Origin: Flavihumibacter petaseus NBRC 106054
GTDB lineage: Bacteria > Bacteroidota > Bacteroidia > Chitinophagales > Chitinophagaceae
DNA: 64,000 nt
Assembly: GCF_000974785.1 (NCBI RefSeq)
Contig: NZ_BBWV01000005.1
Coordinates: 124,001 to 188,000, forward strand
Direction of reading: 5' to 3'
Below, in pieces: positions 8,553 to 16,209 of this stretch (position 1 is its first letter; each line of letters begins with the position of its first letter). The translations under genes and the position numbers were made by a program. Under the pieces are notes generated by a model. That model was not told where the DNA came from, did not search any database, and was given only the letters and a program-made list of their open reading frames with translations.

Positions 8553-10046
8553 ATGAAACTGAATCGATTGATCTTCTTTTGCCTGGTTACAGCTTTGTTG
8601 CTGCTCTGCCACCCCGTAGTCAATGCTCAACTGGGAGTGCGGTACGATCCATCCGTTCAGCAGACCTCCAACCTGCAATATTTCAAACCCAAAGGAGACT
8701 TGTTTGTAGGAGATTGTATTCCTTTTGCGCACAACGGCACTTACTATTGGTACTGGCTGCTGGATTCTGCGCATCACAAAAGCCTGAACGGACTGGGCGG
8801 GCACCAGTGGGCATTGAGCACCAGCACGGACCTGAAGTCCTGGAAACACTACCCGGTTGTGCTGGGCATTGATGAAGCCTGGGAAAAATCTATCTGCACG
8901 GGTTCGGTCGTTTTCTATAAAGGCTTGTTTTATGCGTTCTATGCGACCAGGCTGATCAACAGCGAAGGCCATGTAAATGAGCAACTGAGCTATGCCACCA
9001 GCAAAGACGGCATCCATTTTGAAAAACAACGGCCAAATCCGTTTTATACGTCTGCGCCGGGCTACAGCAAGCGGGATTTCCGCGATCCAAAAGTAGTGGT
9101 GGACGAAAAGACTGGCGAATTTCACCTGTTTGTATCGAGTTGGAAGGAAGGTTTTATTCCGGATCATGCGGGTGGATGTCTCGTGCACCTGGTTTCGAAA
9201 GATCTGAAGGACTGGAAAGTGTTGGAACCCATTCTTACCGGCCAGCCATCTGTTCCTGAATGTCCCGACTATTTCTTCTGGAAAGGCTGGTATTATCTTG
9301 TTTACAGTGATGGCAGCGATACTTATTATGTGAAGTCCAAAAATCCCTATGGCCCCTGGAGCGAGCCGTCTTTCCAGTCATTGAATGAATCGTGGGCTAA
9401 TGTAGTAAAGACCGCTGCGTTTAAAAATGACCGGCGCATTGCTGCCGCATGGATTCCTAACCGCAATAATAATAAAGACAACGAGCATGAGATCTTTGGC
9501 GGGAACGCGGTATTCCGGGAAGTGATGCAGCTGCCTGACGGAACGCTTACGACAAAATTTCCGGAAGAATTAATACCATCTACCGGGGCAGCGTTGCCGG
9601 TAAAAATAACGGCAGGGGTAAATGCTGCTGCAGCTTCCGGTACTTTAACCATTACAGCCCCCGGGGCCGTAGGCGCTGCATCCATCAGCGATGTACCGGC
9701 ACAATGCCGGATAACTATGGAAGTTGAACCCACAACAGCACTGGAGGAATTCGGCCTTATAGTAAGATCCGACGATAAAGCCGGTACAGGATACCGTTTC
9801 AATATAAATCCCAACACAGGCATTGTAAGCCTGGGCAATACAGACATAAAAGCTGTGACAGGATTAGACAAGCCCATTAAAGCAGACATCATACTCAGGG
9901 ATGATATCATTGATGTTTGTATTGATGGCCGCCGTTGCATTGTCAACCGTACGCCAGAGCAAAAAGGCAATTACCTGTGGTTTTACGGCAAGCACGGAAC
10001 GGTAACGTTCAGGTCTGTAAAAATCTTTCCGCTGACCGGGAACTAA
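8553..10046 (+). CDS. Secreted GH32-like glycoside hydrolase (beta-fructosidase family)
   Basis: A 497-residue exported enzyme with a signal peptide ending at VVNAQ. A five-bladed beta-propeller is indicated by the repeated aspects of family GH32: a nucleophile-type Asp54 in FVGDCIPF (in place of the usual WMNDPNG), Asp178 in the RDP motif (KRDFRDPK) and acid/base Glu236 in the EC motif (VPECPDYF). The C-terminal part (about 350-497) is a beta-sandwich with RSDDKAGTGYRFNINP and a terminal FRSVKIFPL, as in GH32 and related enzymes. The variant first motif suggests a subfamily with altered specificity. No SusCD pair is next to it, so it acts alone or with a distant locus. Confidence 0.8.
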   Translation: MKLNRLIFFCLVTALLLLCHPVVNAQLGVRYDPSVQQTSNLQYFKPKGDLFVGDCIPFAHNGTYYWYWLLDSAHHKSLNGLGGHQWALSTSTDLKSWKHYPVVLGIDEAWEKSICTGSVVFYKGLFYAFYATRLINSEGHVNEQLSYATSKDGIHFEKQRPNPFYTSAPGYSKRDFRDPKVVVDEKTGEFHLFVSSWKEGFIPDHAGGCLVHLVSKDLKDWKVLEPILTGQPSVPECPDYFFWKGWYYLVYSDGSDTYYVKSKNPYGPWSEPSFQSLNESWANVVKTAAFKNDRRIAAAWIPNRNNNKDNEHEIFGGNAVFREVMQLPDGTLTTKFPEELIPSTGAALPVKITAGVNAAAASGTLTITAPGAVGAASISDVPAQCRITMEVEPTTALEEFGLIVRSDDKAGTGYRFNINPNTGIVSLGNTDIKAVTGLDKPIKADIILRDDIIDVCIDGRRCIVNRTPEQKGNYLWFYGKHGTVTFRSVKIFPLTGN

Positions 10047-10078
10047 AATCCAGCGCCGGAAAAATCTGTTCAGCGGCT

Positions 10079-11158
10079 TTATGGGATTGCGGGGGTTGCA
10101 GGAGTTGCCACCTCCAAGTGCTGCCGGAAAAACCTGGTGATCGTTTCAAAGGGGATAATATCCGGTTTGTCGTACAAATCTACATGCACCGCACCCGGAA
10201 TGATGATCAGTTCTTTCGGATCTGCCGCTGCCTTGAAAGCATCCTCACTGAAATAACGCGAATGCGCTTTTTCCCCTGCAATCAGCAACACTGGCCGCGG
10301 AGAGATCTCTTTGATATAGGTTAGCAGCGGCATGTTCATAAAGGATAATGCATTGGTGGCGGTCCAGGCGCCGTTGGAATTCAACGAACGGGGATGAAAC
10401 CCGCGCTGTGTACGGTAATAGTCAAAATAGTCTTTTACAAACTGCGGTTCATTTCCCGTCAGCTTTTCCGGCAGGTTGCGGGGACCCGGTGCAGGCGTTC
10501 CGGCCTGGGCATCTTTCCACCGCTGCTCACCCATCTGCTGCAGCATTTTGGTACGACCTTCCGGGGTCAGCTTGTCATAGTAACCCTTTGCCATCACGCG
10601 AGACATATCATACATGCTTGTAGTGACCACCGCCTTTACCCGTTTATCAACCGCTGCTGCATTTAAAGCCATTCCGCCGAATCCGCAGATCCCGATAATG
10701 CCGATCTGCTGCCTGTCGACAAAAGGCTGGAGTCCCAGGAAATCCACGGCAGCACTGAAGTCCTCCGTATTGATGTCTGGCGACGCAATATTCCGGGGTT
10801 CACCGCCACTCTCACCAGTATAAGAGGGATCGAATGCCAGGGTAACAAAACCATTTTCTGCCATCTTATTGGCGTATAAACCCGATGCCTGTTCTTTCAC
10901 TGCACCAAAAGGTCCGCTGACGGCGATAGCAGCGAGCAGCTGGTTCCCCTTGCTTTTGGGGAGGTAAAGATCGGCGGCAAGTGTGATGCCGTACCGGTTT
11001 TTAAACGTTACATGCTGACGGGTTACGGTTTCGCCCAGGGTAAAGGTATAATGTTCGCGGGGGCTGTTGTTGTTCATGGTTTTACTGTTTTCTTTTGTTT
11101 GCGCACGAAGCTGTCCGGCCAGGAATATCAATCCGGCCGCCATTACTATCTTTTTCAT
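10079..11158 (-). CDS. Secreted alpha/beta hydrolase with cysteine nucleophile motif
   Basis: A 359-residue exported protein (signal MKKIVMAAGLIFLAGQLRAQ). The core is dienelactone-hydrolase-like: ADLYLPKS, GPFGAVKEQ, then the nucleophile elbow IGIIGICGFGGMALNAA. Here Cys replaces the usual Ser of GxSxG, as known in dienelactone hydrolase and in an uncharacterised alpha/beta-hydrolase group. The catalytic His is probably in IIPGAVHVDLYD near the end. Substrate unknown. It lies 11 bases downstream of an acetyltransferase gene, with an AraC gene before that, all on the minus strand, so a three-gene AraC-controlled unit is plausible. Confidence 0.78.
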   Translation of the reverse strand: MKKIVMAAGLIFLAGQLRAQTKENSKTMNNNSPREHYTFTLGETVTRQHVTFKNRYGITLAADLYLPKSKGNQLLAAIAVSGPFGAVKEQASGLYANKMAENGFVTLAFDPSYTGESGGEPRNIASPDINTEDFSAAVDFLGLQPFVDRQQIGIIGICGFGGMALNAAAVDKRVKAVVTTSMYDMSRVMAKGYYDKLTPEGRTKMLQQMGEQRWKDAQAGTPAPGPRNLPEKLTGNEPQFVKDYFDYYRTQRGFHPRSLNSNGAWTATNALSFMNMPLLTYIKEISPRPVLLIAGEKAHSRYFSEDAFKAAADPKELIIIPGAVHVDLYDKPDIIPFETITRFFRQHLEVATPATPAIP

Positions 11159-11169
11159 TGACGCTTAAT

Positions 11170-11748
11170 TTATTGCTCTATTGTTTTGATCACTTTGGCA
11201 GGAACCCCGGCAGCAACGGTATTGGCGGGTACATCTTTCGATACCACTGCCCCCGCTGCAACGACAGCGTTTTCTCCGATGGTTACACCTGGCAGGATAG
11301 TCGCGCCCGCACCGATCCAGGCATTTCGTTTGATATGAATCGGCCCGGTCAGGAGACCATGCCTTTCGTCGGGGGATAGCCCATGGCTTTCGGACAGCAG
11401 GCTGACTTTTGGGGCGATCAGTACATCATCTTCAATGGTAATTCCACCCAGGTCGAGGAACACGCAATCAAAATTGATGAATACGTTCTTACCGATGCTG
11501 GTGTTCCGGCCATAGTTGATGTACAGGGGCGTGAATACGGAAACACTGGGGTCGATTGCAGACCCGGTGATCTGGCTGAGCAGGTCTGTAACAGTTGCCG
11601 GGTCGGTGGCGTTGTTCAGCTGCACCAGCAATCGCTTTGTGGCGAAAGCTGCTTCCCGCAGCTGGTAAGCATCTGGGTGCCCTGCAGCCATGGCTACGCC
11701 ATCCCGGAGCTGCTCAAATATGTTTTTGGAAGGTAAGTCTGCTTTCAT
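11170..11748 (-). CDS. Maltose/galactoside O-acetyltransferase-like hexapeptide-repeat enzyme
   Basis: 192 residues. The N-terminal helical Mac domain is followed by left-handed beta-helix hexapeptide repeats (ITIEDDVLIAPKVSLL, AWIGAGATILPGVTIGENAVVAAGAVV). The catalytic His of the LacA/Maa family is in SLLSESHGLSP. The C-terminus AAGVPAKVIKTI is typical. Such enzymes transfer acetyl from acetyl-CoA to a sugar hydroxyl in the cytoplasm. It is encoded between an AraC regulator (63 bases upstream) and the secreted hydrolase (11 bases downstream), suggesting co-regulation. Confidence 0.88.
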   Translation of the reverse strand: MKADLPSKNIFEQLRDGVAMAAGHPDAYQLREAAFATKRLLVQLNNATDPATVTDLLSQITGSAIDPSVSVFTPLYINYGRNTSIGKNVFINFDCVFLDLGGITIEDDVLIAPKVSLLSESHGLSPDERHGLLTGPIHIKRNAWIGAGATILPGVTIGENAVVAAGAVVSKDVPANTVAAGVPAKVIKTIEQ

Positions 11749-11811
11749 TACACAAAGTTCCGCAGAACCCGGAACAGCAGGTAACGATAATCAAACCGAT
11801 CCTTAAGTATT

Positions 11812-12690
11812 TCAAACCGCCTGAAGGCGCAGTGCCCTGGGATTGGTGCCCGTCAGCTTCTTGAAGAAATTGTTGAAATAGGTGGCGTATTCGAAACCCA
11901 GCGAATAGGCAATATCCGCAATATTCCAGTCCGTATGCTGCAACAGGGCTTTGGCCTCTCCGGCAACGCGTTCCCTGATATGCGTGGTGGTTGATTTACC
12001 CGTGGTGTCTTTCACCGACCGGTTCAGGTAATTGACATGCACGTGCAGGGCATTGGCATAATCCTGTGCTGTCTTTAACTGCAACGGGCGATCTGTTGTT
12101 TCAATGGGAAACTGCCGCTCCAGCAGTTCGAGGAAGACGGCCGTGAGCCGGGTCGCGGCATTTGGTTGCTGGTCGTGATCCGCTGAAGGCTGCAATTTCA
12201 GGGCTTCGTGAATGATCAGGTTGATGTAGTTGCGGATCACATCCTGTTTATAAGCATAGTCTCCCTGTTGCTCTTCAATCATTTTCCGGAAGATCGTATT
12301 CAGGAATTCACGCTGCACTTCAGCGATTTTGAATACCGGTGTTCCGCCGATCCTGAACAGCGGCGAGTGTTGCAGGCTTTCGTTGCGGTCAGCTGCACTG
12401 AAGAAATCTTCCGAGAACAATACCGTGTAGCCAACATACGTGGTGGATAAAGTCTCCCAGGAATACGGGATATGAGGATTGCCGAAGAAAAGAATAGTCC
12501 CTTCCTGCTCGAAACTTCTGTCCGCGTAGTGGATGCTGCTCCTTCCCGTGGTCAGGCAGATTTTGTAAAAGTCCTTCCTGCTGTAGATCCGCGTAGCTGC
12601 CCCGTCGCTTTCAATCTGAAAGACGTTAAACCCCTTTAGTTTGAGATCATTGTTAAAAGGAGACACCGTGCGCGGGGCGCTTGTTTGCAT
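11812..12690 (-). CDS. AraC-family transcriptional regulator
   Basis: 292 residues: an N-terminal cupin-like sensor region (FGNPHIPYSWET; residues about 20-150) and a C-terminal double HTH (about 185-290) with DYANALHVHVNYLNRSVK and IADIAYSLGFEYATYFNNFFK followed by TGTNPRALR, the AraC signature. ATG is at 12690. On the minus strand a perfect TAATTTTG (12702-12695) lies four bases ahead of the ATG, so the transcript may be leaderless. Two GTTTGAATT copies 21 bases apart (12741-12749, 12762-12770) sit just upstream and could be its operator. It probably controls the two genes downstream and perhaps the divergent isomerase. Confidence 0.88.
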   Translation of the reverse strand: MQTSAPRTVSPFNNDLKLKGFNVFQIESDGAATRIYSRKDFYKICLTTGRSSIHYADRSFEQEGTILFFGNPHIPYSWETLSTTYVGYTVLFSEDFFSAADRNESLQHSPLFRIGGTPVFKIAEVQREFLNTIFRKMIEEQQGDYAYKQDVIRNYINLIIHEALKLQPSADHDQQPNAATRLTAVFLELLERQFPIETTDRPLQLKTAQDYANALHVHVNYLNRSVKDTTGKSTTTHIRERVAGEAKALLQHTDWNIADIAYSLGFEYATYFNNFFKKLTGTNPRALRLQAV

Positions 12691-12694
12691 AAAT

Positions 12695-12702
12695 CAAAAT
12701 TA
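12695..12702 (-). promoter_or_regulatory. TAnnTTTG -7 element for araC-type gene, near-leaderless
   Basis: On the minus strand reads TAATTTTG, the Bacteroidota sigma-A -7 consensus, four bases from the ATG of the AraC-type gene. A TTTG lies only 7 bases further upstream, too close for a canonical -33. Confidence 0.45.
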
Positions 12703-12740
12703 TGAAAATCAAAGTTTTTTTCAGAAGCAGAAGCGGAAGG

Positions 12741-12770
12741 GTTTGAATTGTTTAACGATTGGTTTGAATT
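12741..12770. promoter_or_regulatory. Direct repeats GTTTGAATT, 21-base period
   Basis: Two exact copies of GTTTGAATT begin at 12741 and 12762, i.e. two helical turns apart, in the divergent region between the AraC-type gene and the isomerase. AraC-family proteins typically bind direct repeats with this spacing, so this is a candidate operator. Confidence 0.4.
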
Positions 12771-12897
12771 TTATAATGCCTTACACCGCATTTAGCTATT
12801 TCACTGGAGTCAGCGGCAAAATATTGCATTATATTGCAAGGATCGGACAACCCGATCCTTATTGAAAAGACAATTAACCCAACCGCAACGATCTGTC

Positions 12898-13791
12898 ATG
12901 CTAACAAGAAAAACGTTTATCCGCCAAAATGCCATTACAGCGGCAGGGATGCTGGCTATTCCATCTTTATTCGCAAATTCCGCCCGAAAATATAAAATGG
13001 GGCTTCAGTTGTATACGATACGGGATGCGATGGCCAGCGATGCAGCCGGCACTTTGCAGCGTATCGCGGCGATGGGTTACCAGGACACGGAAACCTATGG
13101 CTTCGATCCCGTGATCATGTCTTATTACGGTTATAAGGCAAAAGACTTTCAGCAACTGCTGAAGCGGAACAACCTGGTTACGACCAGCGGCCACTATGAC
13201 CTGTTCAAATACCTGAATGTGCCTGAACAGGAACTCCTGGCATACGTGGATAAATGCATCGAGGGAGCGAAGATCCTTAACCAGAAATACATCACCTGGC
13301 CCTGGCTCGATCCCGCCGACCGGAATATGGAAAAATTTAAGCTGCTGACCGCGAAGCTGAACCTGGTAGGGGAGCGCGTATCGAAGTCCGGTTTGGGCTT
13401 TGCCTATCATAACCATGATTTTGAATTTGTTGATTATAACGGCACCAATGGCTATGAGCTCATCTTGAAAGAAACAGATGCCCGCTATGTCAAACTGCAG
13501 GTCGACCTGTACTGGGTATGCCGTGCTGCGGCGACCACGCCGGCGGAGCTCTTCAGGAAGCAGCCGGGACGGTTTGTGATGTGGCATATCAAGGATATGG
13601 ACAAGGTGTCGAAAGATTATACGGAGATGGGGAATGGCCTGATCGATTATACCAAAATTCTGCCGGATGCGCAGCTGAGCGGCCTGGAATACTATTACAT
13701 CGAACAAGGGGGTAACTTTAGGAAGAATTCGATGGACAGTGTGCAGGAAAGCGCGGATTTCTTCCAGAAGAACCTGAAACAGCTTTTATAA
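12898..13791 (+). CDS. Sugar phosphate isomerase/epimerase-family TIM-barrel protein, exported
   Basis: I start at ATG 12898 (MLTRKTFIRQNAITAAGM); an in-frame TTG at 12862 is less likely. The 297-residue product opens with a Tat-like signal (TRKTFI before a hydrophobic stretch, RK instead of RR). It continues as an AP endonuclease 2/xylose-isomerase-like TIM barrel: KMGLQLYTIRDAM, GHYDLF, FAYHNHDFEF, VDLYWVCRA and MWHIKDMDK, the last three carrying the usual metal ligands (His, Asp/Glu, His). Bacteroidota members often act on oxidised or epimerised sugars in the periplasm; the exact reaction is unknown. The OsmC gene begins 7 bases downstream, so the two are in one operon. Confidence 0.85.
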   Translation: MLTRKTFIRQNAITAAGMLAIPSLFANSARKYKMGLQLYTIRDAMASDAAGTLQRIAAMGYQDTETYGFDPVIMSYYGYKAKDFQQLLKRNNLVTTSGHYDLFKYLNVPEQELLAYVDKCIEGAKILNQKYITWPWLDPADRNMEKFKLLTAKLNLVGERVSKSGLGFAYHNHDFEFVDYNGTNGYELILKETDARYVKLQVDLYWVCRAAATTPAELFRKQPGRFVMWHIKDMDKVSKDYTEMGNGLIDYTKILPDAQLSGLEYYYIEQGGNFRKNSMDSVQESADFFQKNLKQLL

Positions 13792-13798
13792 ATCGACC

Positions 13799-14446
13799 AT
13801 GAAATACAAACTTGACAAACCCGTCCAGGGAAGTATCGGAACTGAAAAGTACCAGTGTTCCATTGAGTGGCGGAACGGAAAATTTGTGGCAGATGAACCG
13901 GAATCATTGGGTGGAAAGGATACGGGTCCTGATCCCTATACATTATTACTCTCCTCCCTCGCTTCCTGCAAGCTGATCACCCTGCGGATGTATATCGACC
14001 GCAAAGGCTGGAATATTGAAAGGATAGCCATCAATGCCAATATGTACCAGGAAGTTAAAGATGGCGTGACGACCAACATTATTGATTGTGACATAGTTTT
14101 CCTCAGTGAAGTCAGTGAAGAGCAAAAATTGAAGCTGCAGGAGATCGCCAAAAACTGCCCGATCTCAAAAATCATGCAGAGCGACGTGAAGGTGAGGACA
14201 TTTGTCTTCAGAACCGGCGATACCAAAACAATTAAATACGGCAACGAAGAGATCACTGTATTGTGGAAGCCGGAATTCTGTCAGCATTCCACGCGTTGCT
14301 GGACGCAATTGCCACAGGTGTTTAAACCGTCGCAGAAAAAATGGATTGAACCTGATGGCGCCCCGGCAGACAGGATTGAACAGCAGGTAGCACACTGTCC
14401 TTCAGGCGCGCTGGTGTTTCAGAAGAATGGTGAAAAAGAAGCGTAG
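13799..14446 (+). CDS. OsmC-family protein fused to a divergent 4Fe-4S (Fer4_19-type) domain
   Basis: 215 residues in two parts. About 1-140 is an OsmC/Ohr-like domain: GPDPYTLLLSSLASCKLITL (peroxidatic-type Cys in LASCK) and the second Cys in AKNCPISKIM, which is the OsmC redox pair. About 150-212 is a small cysteine-containing domain (PEFCQHSTRC, then VAHCPSGAL), matching the divergent mono-cluster ferredoxin domain found as stand-alone YjdI-type proteins. The fusion suggests electron supply to, or redox sensing by, the thiol domain; this is inference. It is in an operon with the isomerase and convergent with the HxlR gene. Confidence 0.85.
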   Translation: MKYKLDKPVQGSIGTEKYQCSIEWRNGKFVADEPESLGGKDTGPDPYTLLLSSLASCKLITLRMYIDRKGWNIERIAINANMYQEVKDGVTTNIIDCDIVFLSEVSEEQKLKLQEIAKNCPISKIMQSDVKVRTFVFRTGDTKTIKYGNEEITVLWKPEFCQHSTRCWTQLPQVFKPSQKKWIEPDGAPADRIEQQVAHCPSGALVFQKNGEKEA

Positions 14447-14454
14447 CAACCTGG

Positions 14455-14823
14455 CTATCGTCCGATGATCTTCTTACGGTGGGCTGCTCCCCAGGTACCC
14501 AGCTCGGCAATAACCTTATTAAGGCTTTTTCCATGATCCGTAATAGCATACTCTACCACGGGCGGGAAGGCATCATATACGGTACGGGAAATGAGCTGGT
14601 TGGCTTCCAGTTCTTTCAATTCTTTCGATAGTACCTTATCCGTAATGCCGTTCAGTTCCTTAGAGATCTGCTTAAACCGCTTCGTTCCGAACGACACCGA
14701 CAGGATGATCGGCAATTTCCACCGGCCACTCAATACCTCCAGGGCATCCTTTACCGCACGTACACTGGCAATACAGCTTTCGGCAGTATGGATTTCTGTT
14801 TTTGCTTTTGTTGCTGGTGCCAT
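14455..14823 (-). CDS. HxlR-family winged-helix regulator
   Basis: 122 residues with the HxlR hallmarks: an N-terminal Cys in AESCIASVRAVKDALEVLSG, RWKLPIILSVSFGTKRFKQI, GITDKVLSKELKELE (recognition helix) and EYAITDHGKSL. Many HxlR proteins sense electrophiles or oxidants through the N-terminal Cys. It is divergent from the YceI gene. A four-copy 18-base palindromic array (14868-14939) fills the space between the two genes and is the obvious operator, overlapping the expected -33 position of the yceI promoter. Confidence 0.9.
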   Translation of the reverse strand: MAPATKAKTEIHTAESCIASVRAVKDALEVLSGRWKLPIILSVSFGTKRFKQISKELNGITDKVLSKELKELEANQLISRTVYDAFPPVVEYAITDHGKSLNKVIAELGTWGAAHRKKIIGR

Positions 14824-14867
14824 ATGTTGTGAATTTGCTTTTTTTGCGTATTTGCTTTTGTTGCGTT

Positions 14868-14939
14868 ACTATCCTTTGGGATAGTGCTTTCCTTTTGGAA
14901 AGTGCTTTCCTAAAGGATAGTACTATCCTACAGATAGCA
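14868..14939. promoter_or_regulatory. Tandem 18-base palindromic operator array, four units
   Basis: Four head-to-tail 18-base units: ACTATCCTTTGGGATAGT (14868-14885), GCTTTCCTTTTGGAAAGT (14886), GCTTTCCTAAAGGATAGT (14904) and ACTATCCTACAGATAGCA (14922-14939, degenerate right arm). Each is an inverted repeat with 7-base arms and a 4-base spacer. The array lies between divergent HxlR and YceI genes, immediately upstream of a TAGGTTTG -7 element, so cooperative binding by the HxlR protein is the simplest explanation. Confidence 0.8.
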
Positions 14940-14947
14940 AAGATAGG

Positions 14948-14955
14948 TAGGTTTG
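14948..14955 (+). promoter_or_regulatory. -7 element of yceI promoter (TAGGTTTG)
   Basis: Perfect match to TAnnTTTG, 30 bases before the yceI ATG. No -33 TTG is visible at the normal distance; that position is occupied by the fourth operator unit, suggesting repression by occlusion or activator-dependent transcription. Confidence 0.6.
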
Positions 14956-14985
14956 CATTGTCAAACGACAATAAATACACCACTT

Positions 14986-15516
14986 ATGGCAAAAATAAAA
15001 TGGGCTCTTGACCCCACACACAGCGAACTGGGATTTAAAATCCGTCACCTGATGATCTCAAATGTTTCCGGCTCCTTCAGGGATATAAAAGCTGCTGTTG
15101 AAACGGAAGACCTTGATTTCGGTACAGCGCAGATTCAGCTCACCGCCGCAATGGACTCTATCTTTACCAATAATGAACAGCGGGACAATCACTTACGCAA
15201 CTCCGACTTCTTCGAAGTGGAAAAGTACCCGGAACTGCTGTTTGAGAGCACCCGTATTGAAAAAGTAGACGATGAAACCTTTGCGTTGCATGGCGACATT
15301 ACGCTCAAGGGGCAGCGGAAACCCGTTAAACTCAATGTGGAGTTCAATGGCATTACCAAAGATCCCTGGGGCGGCGAAAGGGCCGGTTTCCAGGTGACCG
15401 GCAAACTCAATCGTACCGACTGGGGTGTTAATTTCAATGCAGTAGCAGAGACCGGTGGTCTCATGCTCGGCGAAGAGGTGAAGATCAATAGTGAGATCCA
15501 GCTGGTAAGACAGTAG
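14986..15516 (+). CDS. YceI-family lipocalin-like protein
   Basis: Start chosen at ATG 14986 (MAKIKWALDPTHSELGF), downstream of the promoter element. 176 residues forming a YceI beta-barrel: WALDPTHSELGFKIRHLM (the conserved D-x-x-H-S-x-x-x-F-x-I-x-H motif), LRNSDFFEVEKYPELLFES, LTLKG-like DITLKGQRKPVKL, and NRTDWGVNF. It lacks the usual export signal, so it is probably cytoplasmic. YceI proteins bind polyisoprenoids or other amphiphiles. Divergent from HxlR and almost certainly its target. Ends in a strong hairpin terminator. Confidence 0.92.
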   Translation: MAKIKWALDPTHSELGFKIRHLMISNVSGSFRDIKAAVETEDLDFGTAQIQLTAAMDSIFTNNEQRDNHLRNSDFFEVEKYPELLFESTRIEKVDDETFALHGDITLKGQRKPVKLNVEFNGITKDPWGGERAGFQVTGKLNRTDWGVNFNAVAETGGLMLGEEVKINSEIQLVRQ

Positions 15517-15526
15517 GCAAAGATGG

Positions 15527-15576
15527 AAAACTTCAGGATGGGTAAGCAAGCCATTCTGAAGTTTTCTATATTTTTA
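15527..15576 (+). terminator. Rho-independent terminator after yceI gene
   Basis: A 15-base stem (AAAACTTCAGGATGG, 15527-15541, with CCATTCTGAAGTTTT, 15551-15565; one G-T pair), a 9-base loop, then CTATATTTTTA. It starts 10 bases past the yceI stop and is also close upstream of the Crp/Fnr pseudogene. Confidence 0.8.
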
Positions 15577-15582
15577 GGGGGT

Positions 15583-16163
15583 ATGGAACATTATTACGAT
15601 GCATTGTTTGGTTATATCGGGCAGATCATAAAGTTACCCGAGCAGGACAAAGCGCAATGCAGGATCAGTTTTAAGCCCTTGAAGATGTCTAAGGACAGCT
15701 TGCTTGAAGTTGCGGGGAAAGTGCATACGCACCACAACTTTATTGTTTCCGGTTTCATGCGGAAGTACTATATCAATGATAAAGGGGACGAGGTAACGGT
15801 TGATCTGAATGATGGTCCGCGTTTTTTACTTCTTACTACCATTTTGCCAACCAGACAATTTCTAACGAGTACCTGCAATGCGTAACTGATTGTGAGTTGC
15901 TGCGCATTACCAAAGCCGACGCCGATGCGGATGCAAAAACCAGTCTCACACAAAAAGACTACACGATAAAGTTATTTCAACAGGTACAGGAAGCTTACCT
16001 TGAACGGGTGGATGATCTCGCCAACCTGACCGCGGAACAGCGGTACCTGAAGCTGATCAGGCAATCGCCTGCTATTATTAAAAACTTCCCCCTGAAATAT
16101 ATTGCTTCGTGGCTCGGTATCAAGCCTGAAAGTCTCAGCCGTATACGAAAAGAGATTTCCTAA
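15583..16163 (+). pseudogene. Crp/Fnr-family regulator broken by one missing base
   Basis: ATG 15583 begins MEHYYDALFGYIGQIIKL. The cyclic-nucleotide-binding-like domain reads to NDGPRFL, and then the meaningful frame shifts by one to FTSYYHFANQTISNEYLQ, continuing to the end: an HTH (LKYIASWLGIKPESLSRIRKEIS) at the C-terminus. Adding one T to the T6 run at 15822-15827 joins both halves into a normal protein of about 193 residues. This family in Bacteroidota usually senses redox or small-molecule signals. As deposited, the frame stops at 15885, and an in-frame restart would give only the DNA-binding half. Either a real null allele or a homopolymer error. Confidence 0.85.
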
Positions 16164-16195
16164 CAAATGTTAAGTGGCTTTCATGCAGGTCCGGA

Positions 16196-16203
16196 TATTT
16201 TTG
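16196..16203 (+). promoter_or_regulatory. TAnnTTTG -7 element, near-leaderless
   Basis: TATTTTTG ends six bases before ATG 16210. It supports that start over the upstream ATG at 16174, which would lie in front of the promoter. Confidence 0.5.
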
Positions 16204-16209
16204 TCCGGT

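Noticed and set aside
15820-15830. Programmed frameshift in the Crp/Fnr gene
   Set aside because: The T6 run lacks a clear slippery heptamer and downstream structure, and Crp/Fnr regulators are not known to be frameshifted. A missing base is simpler.
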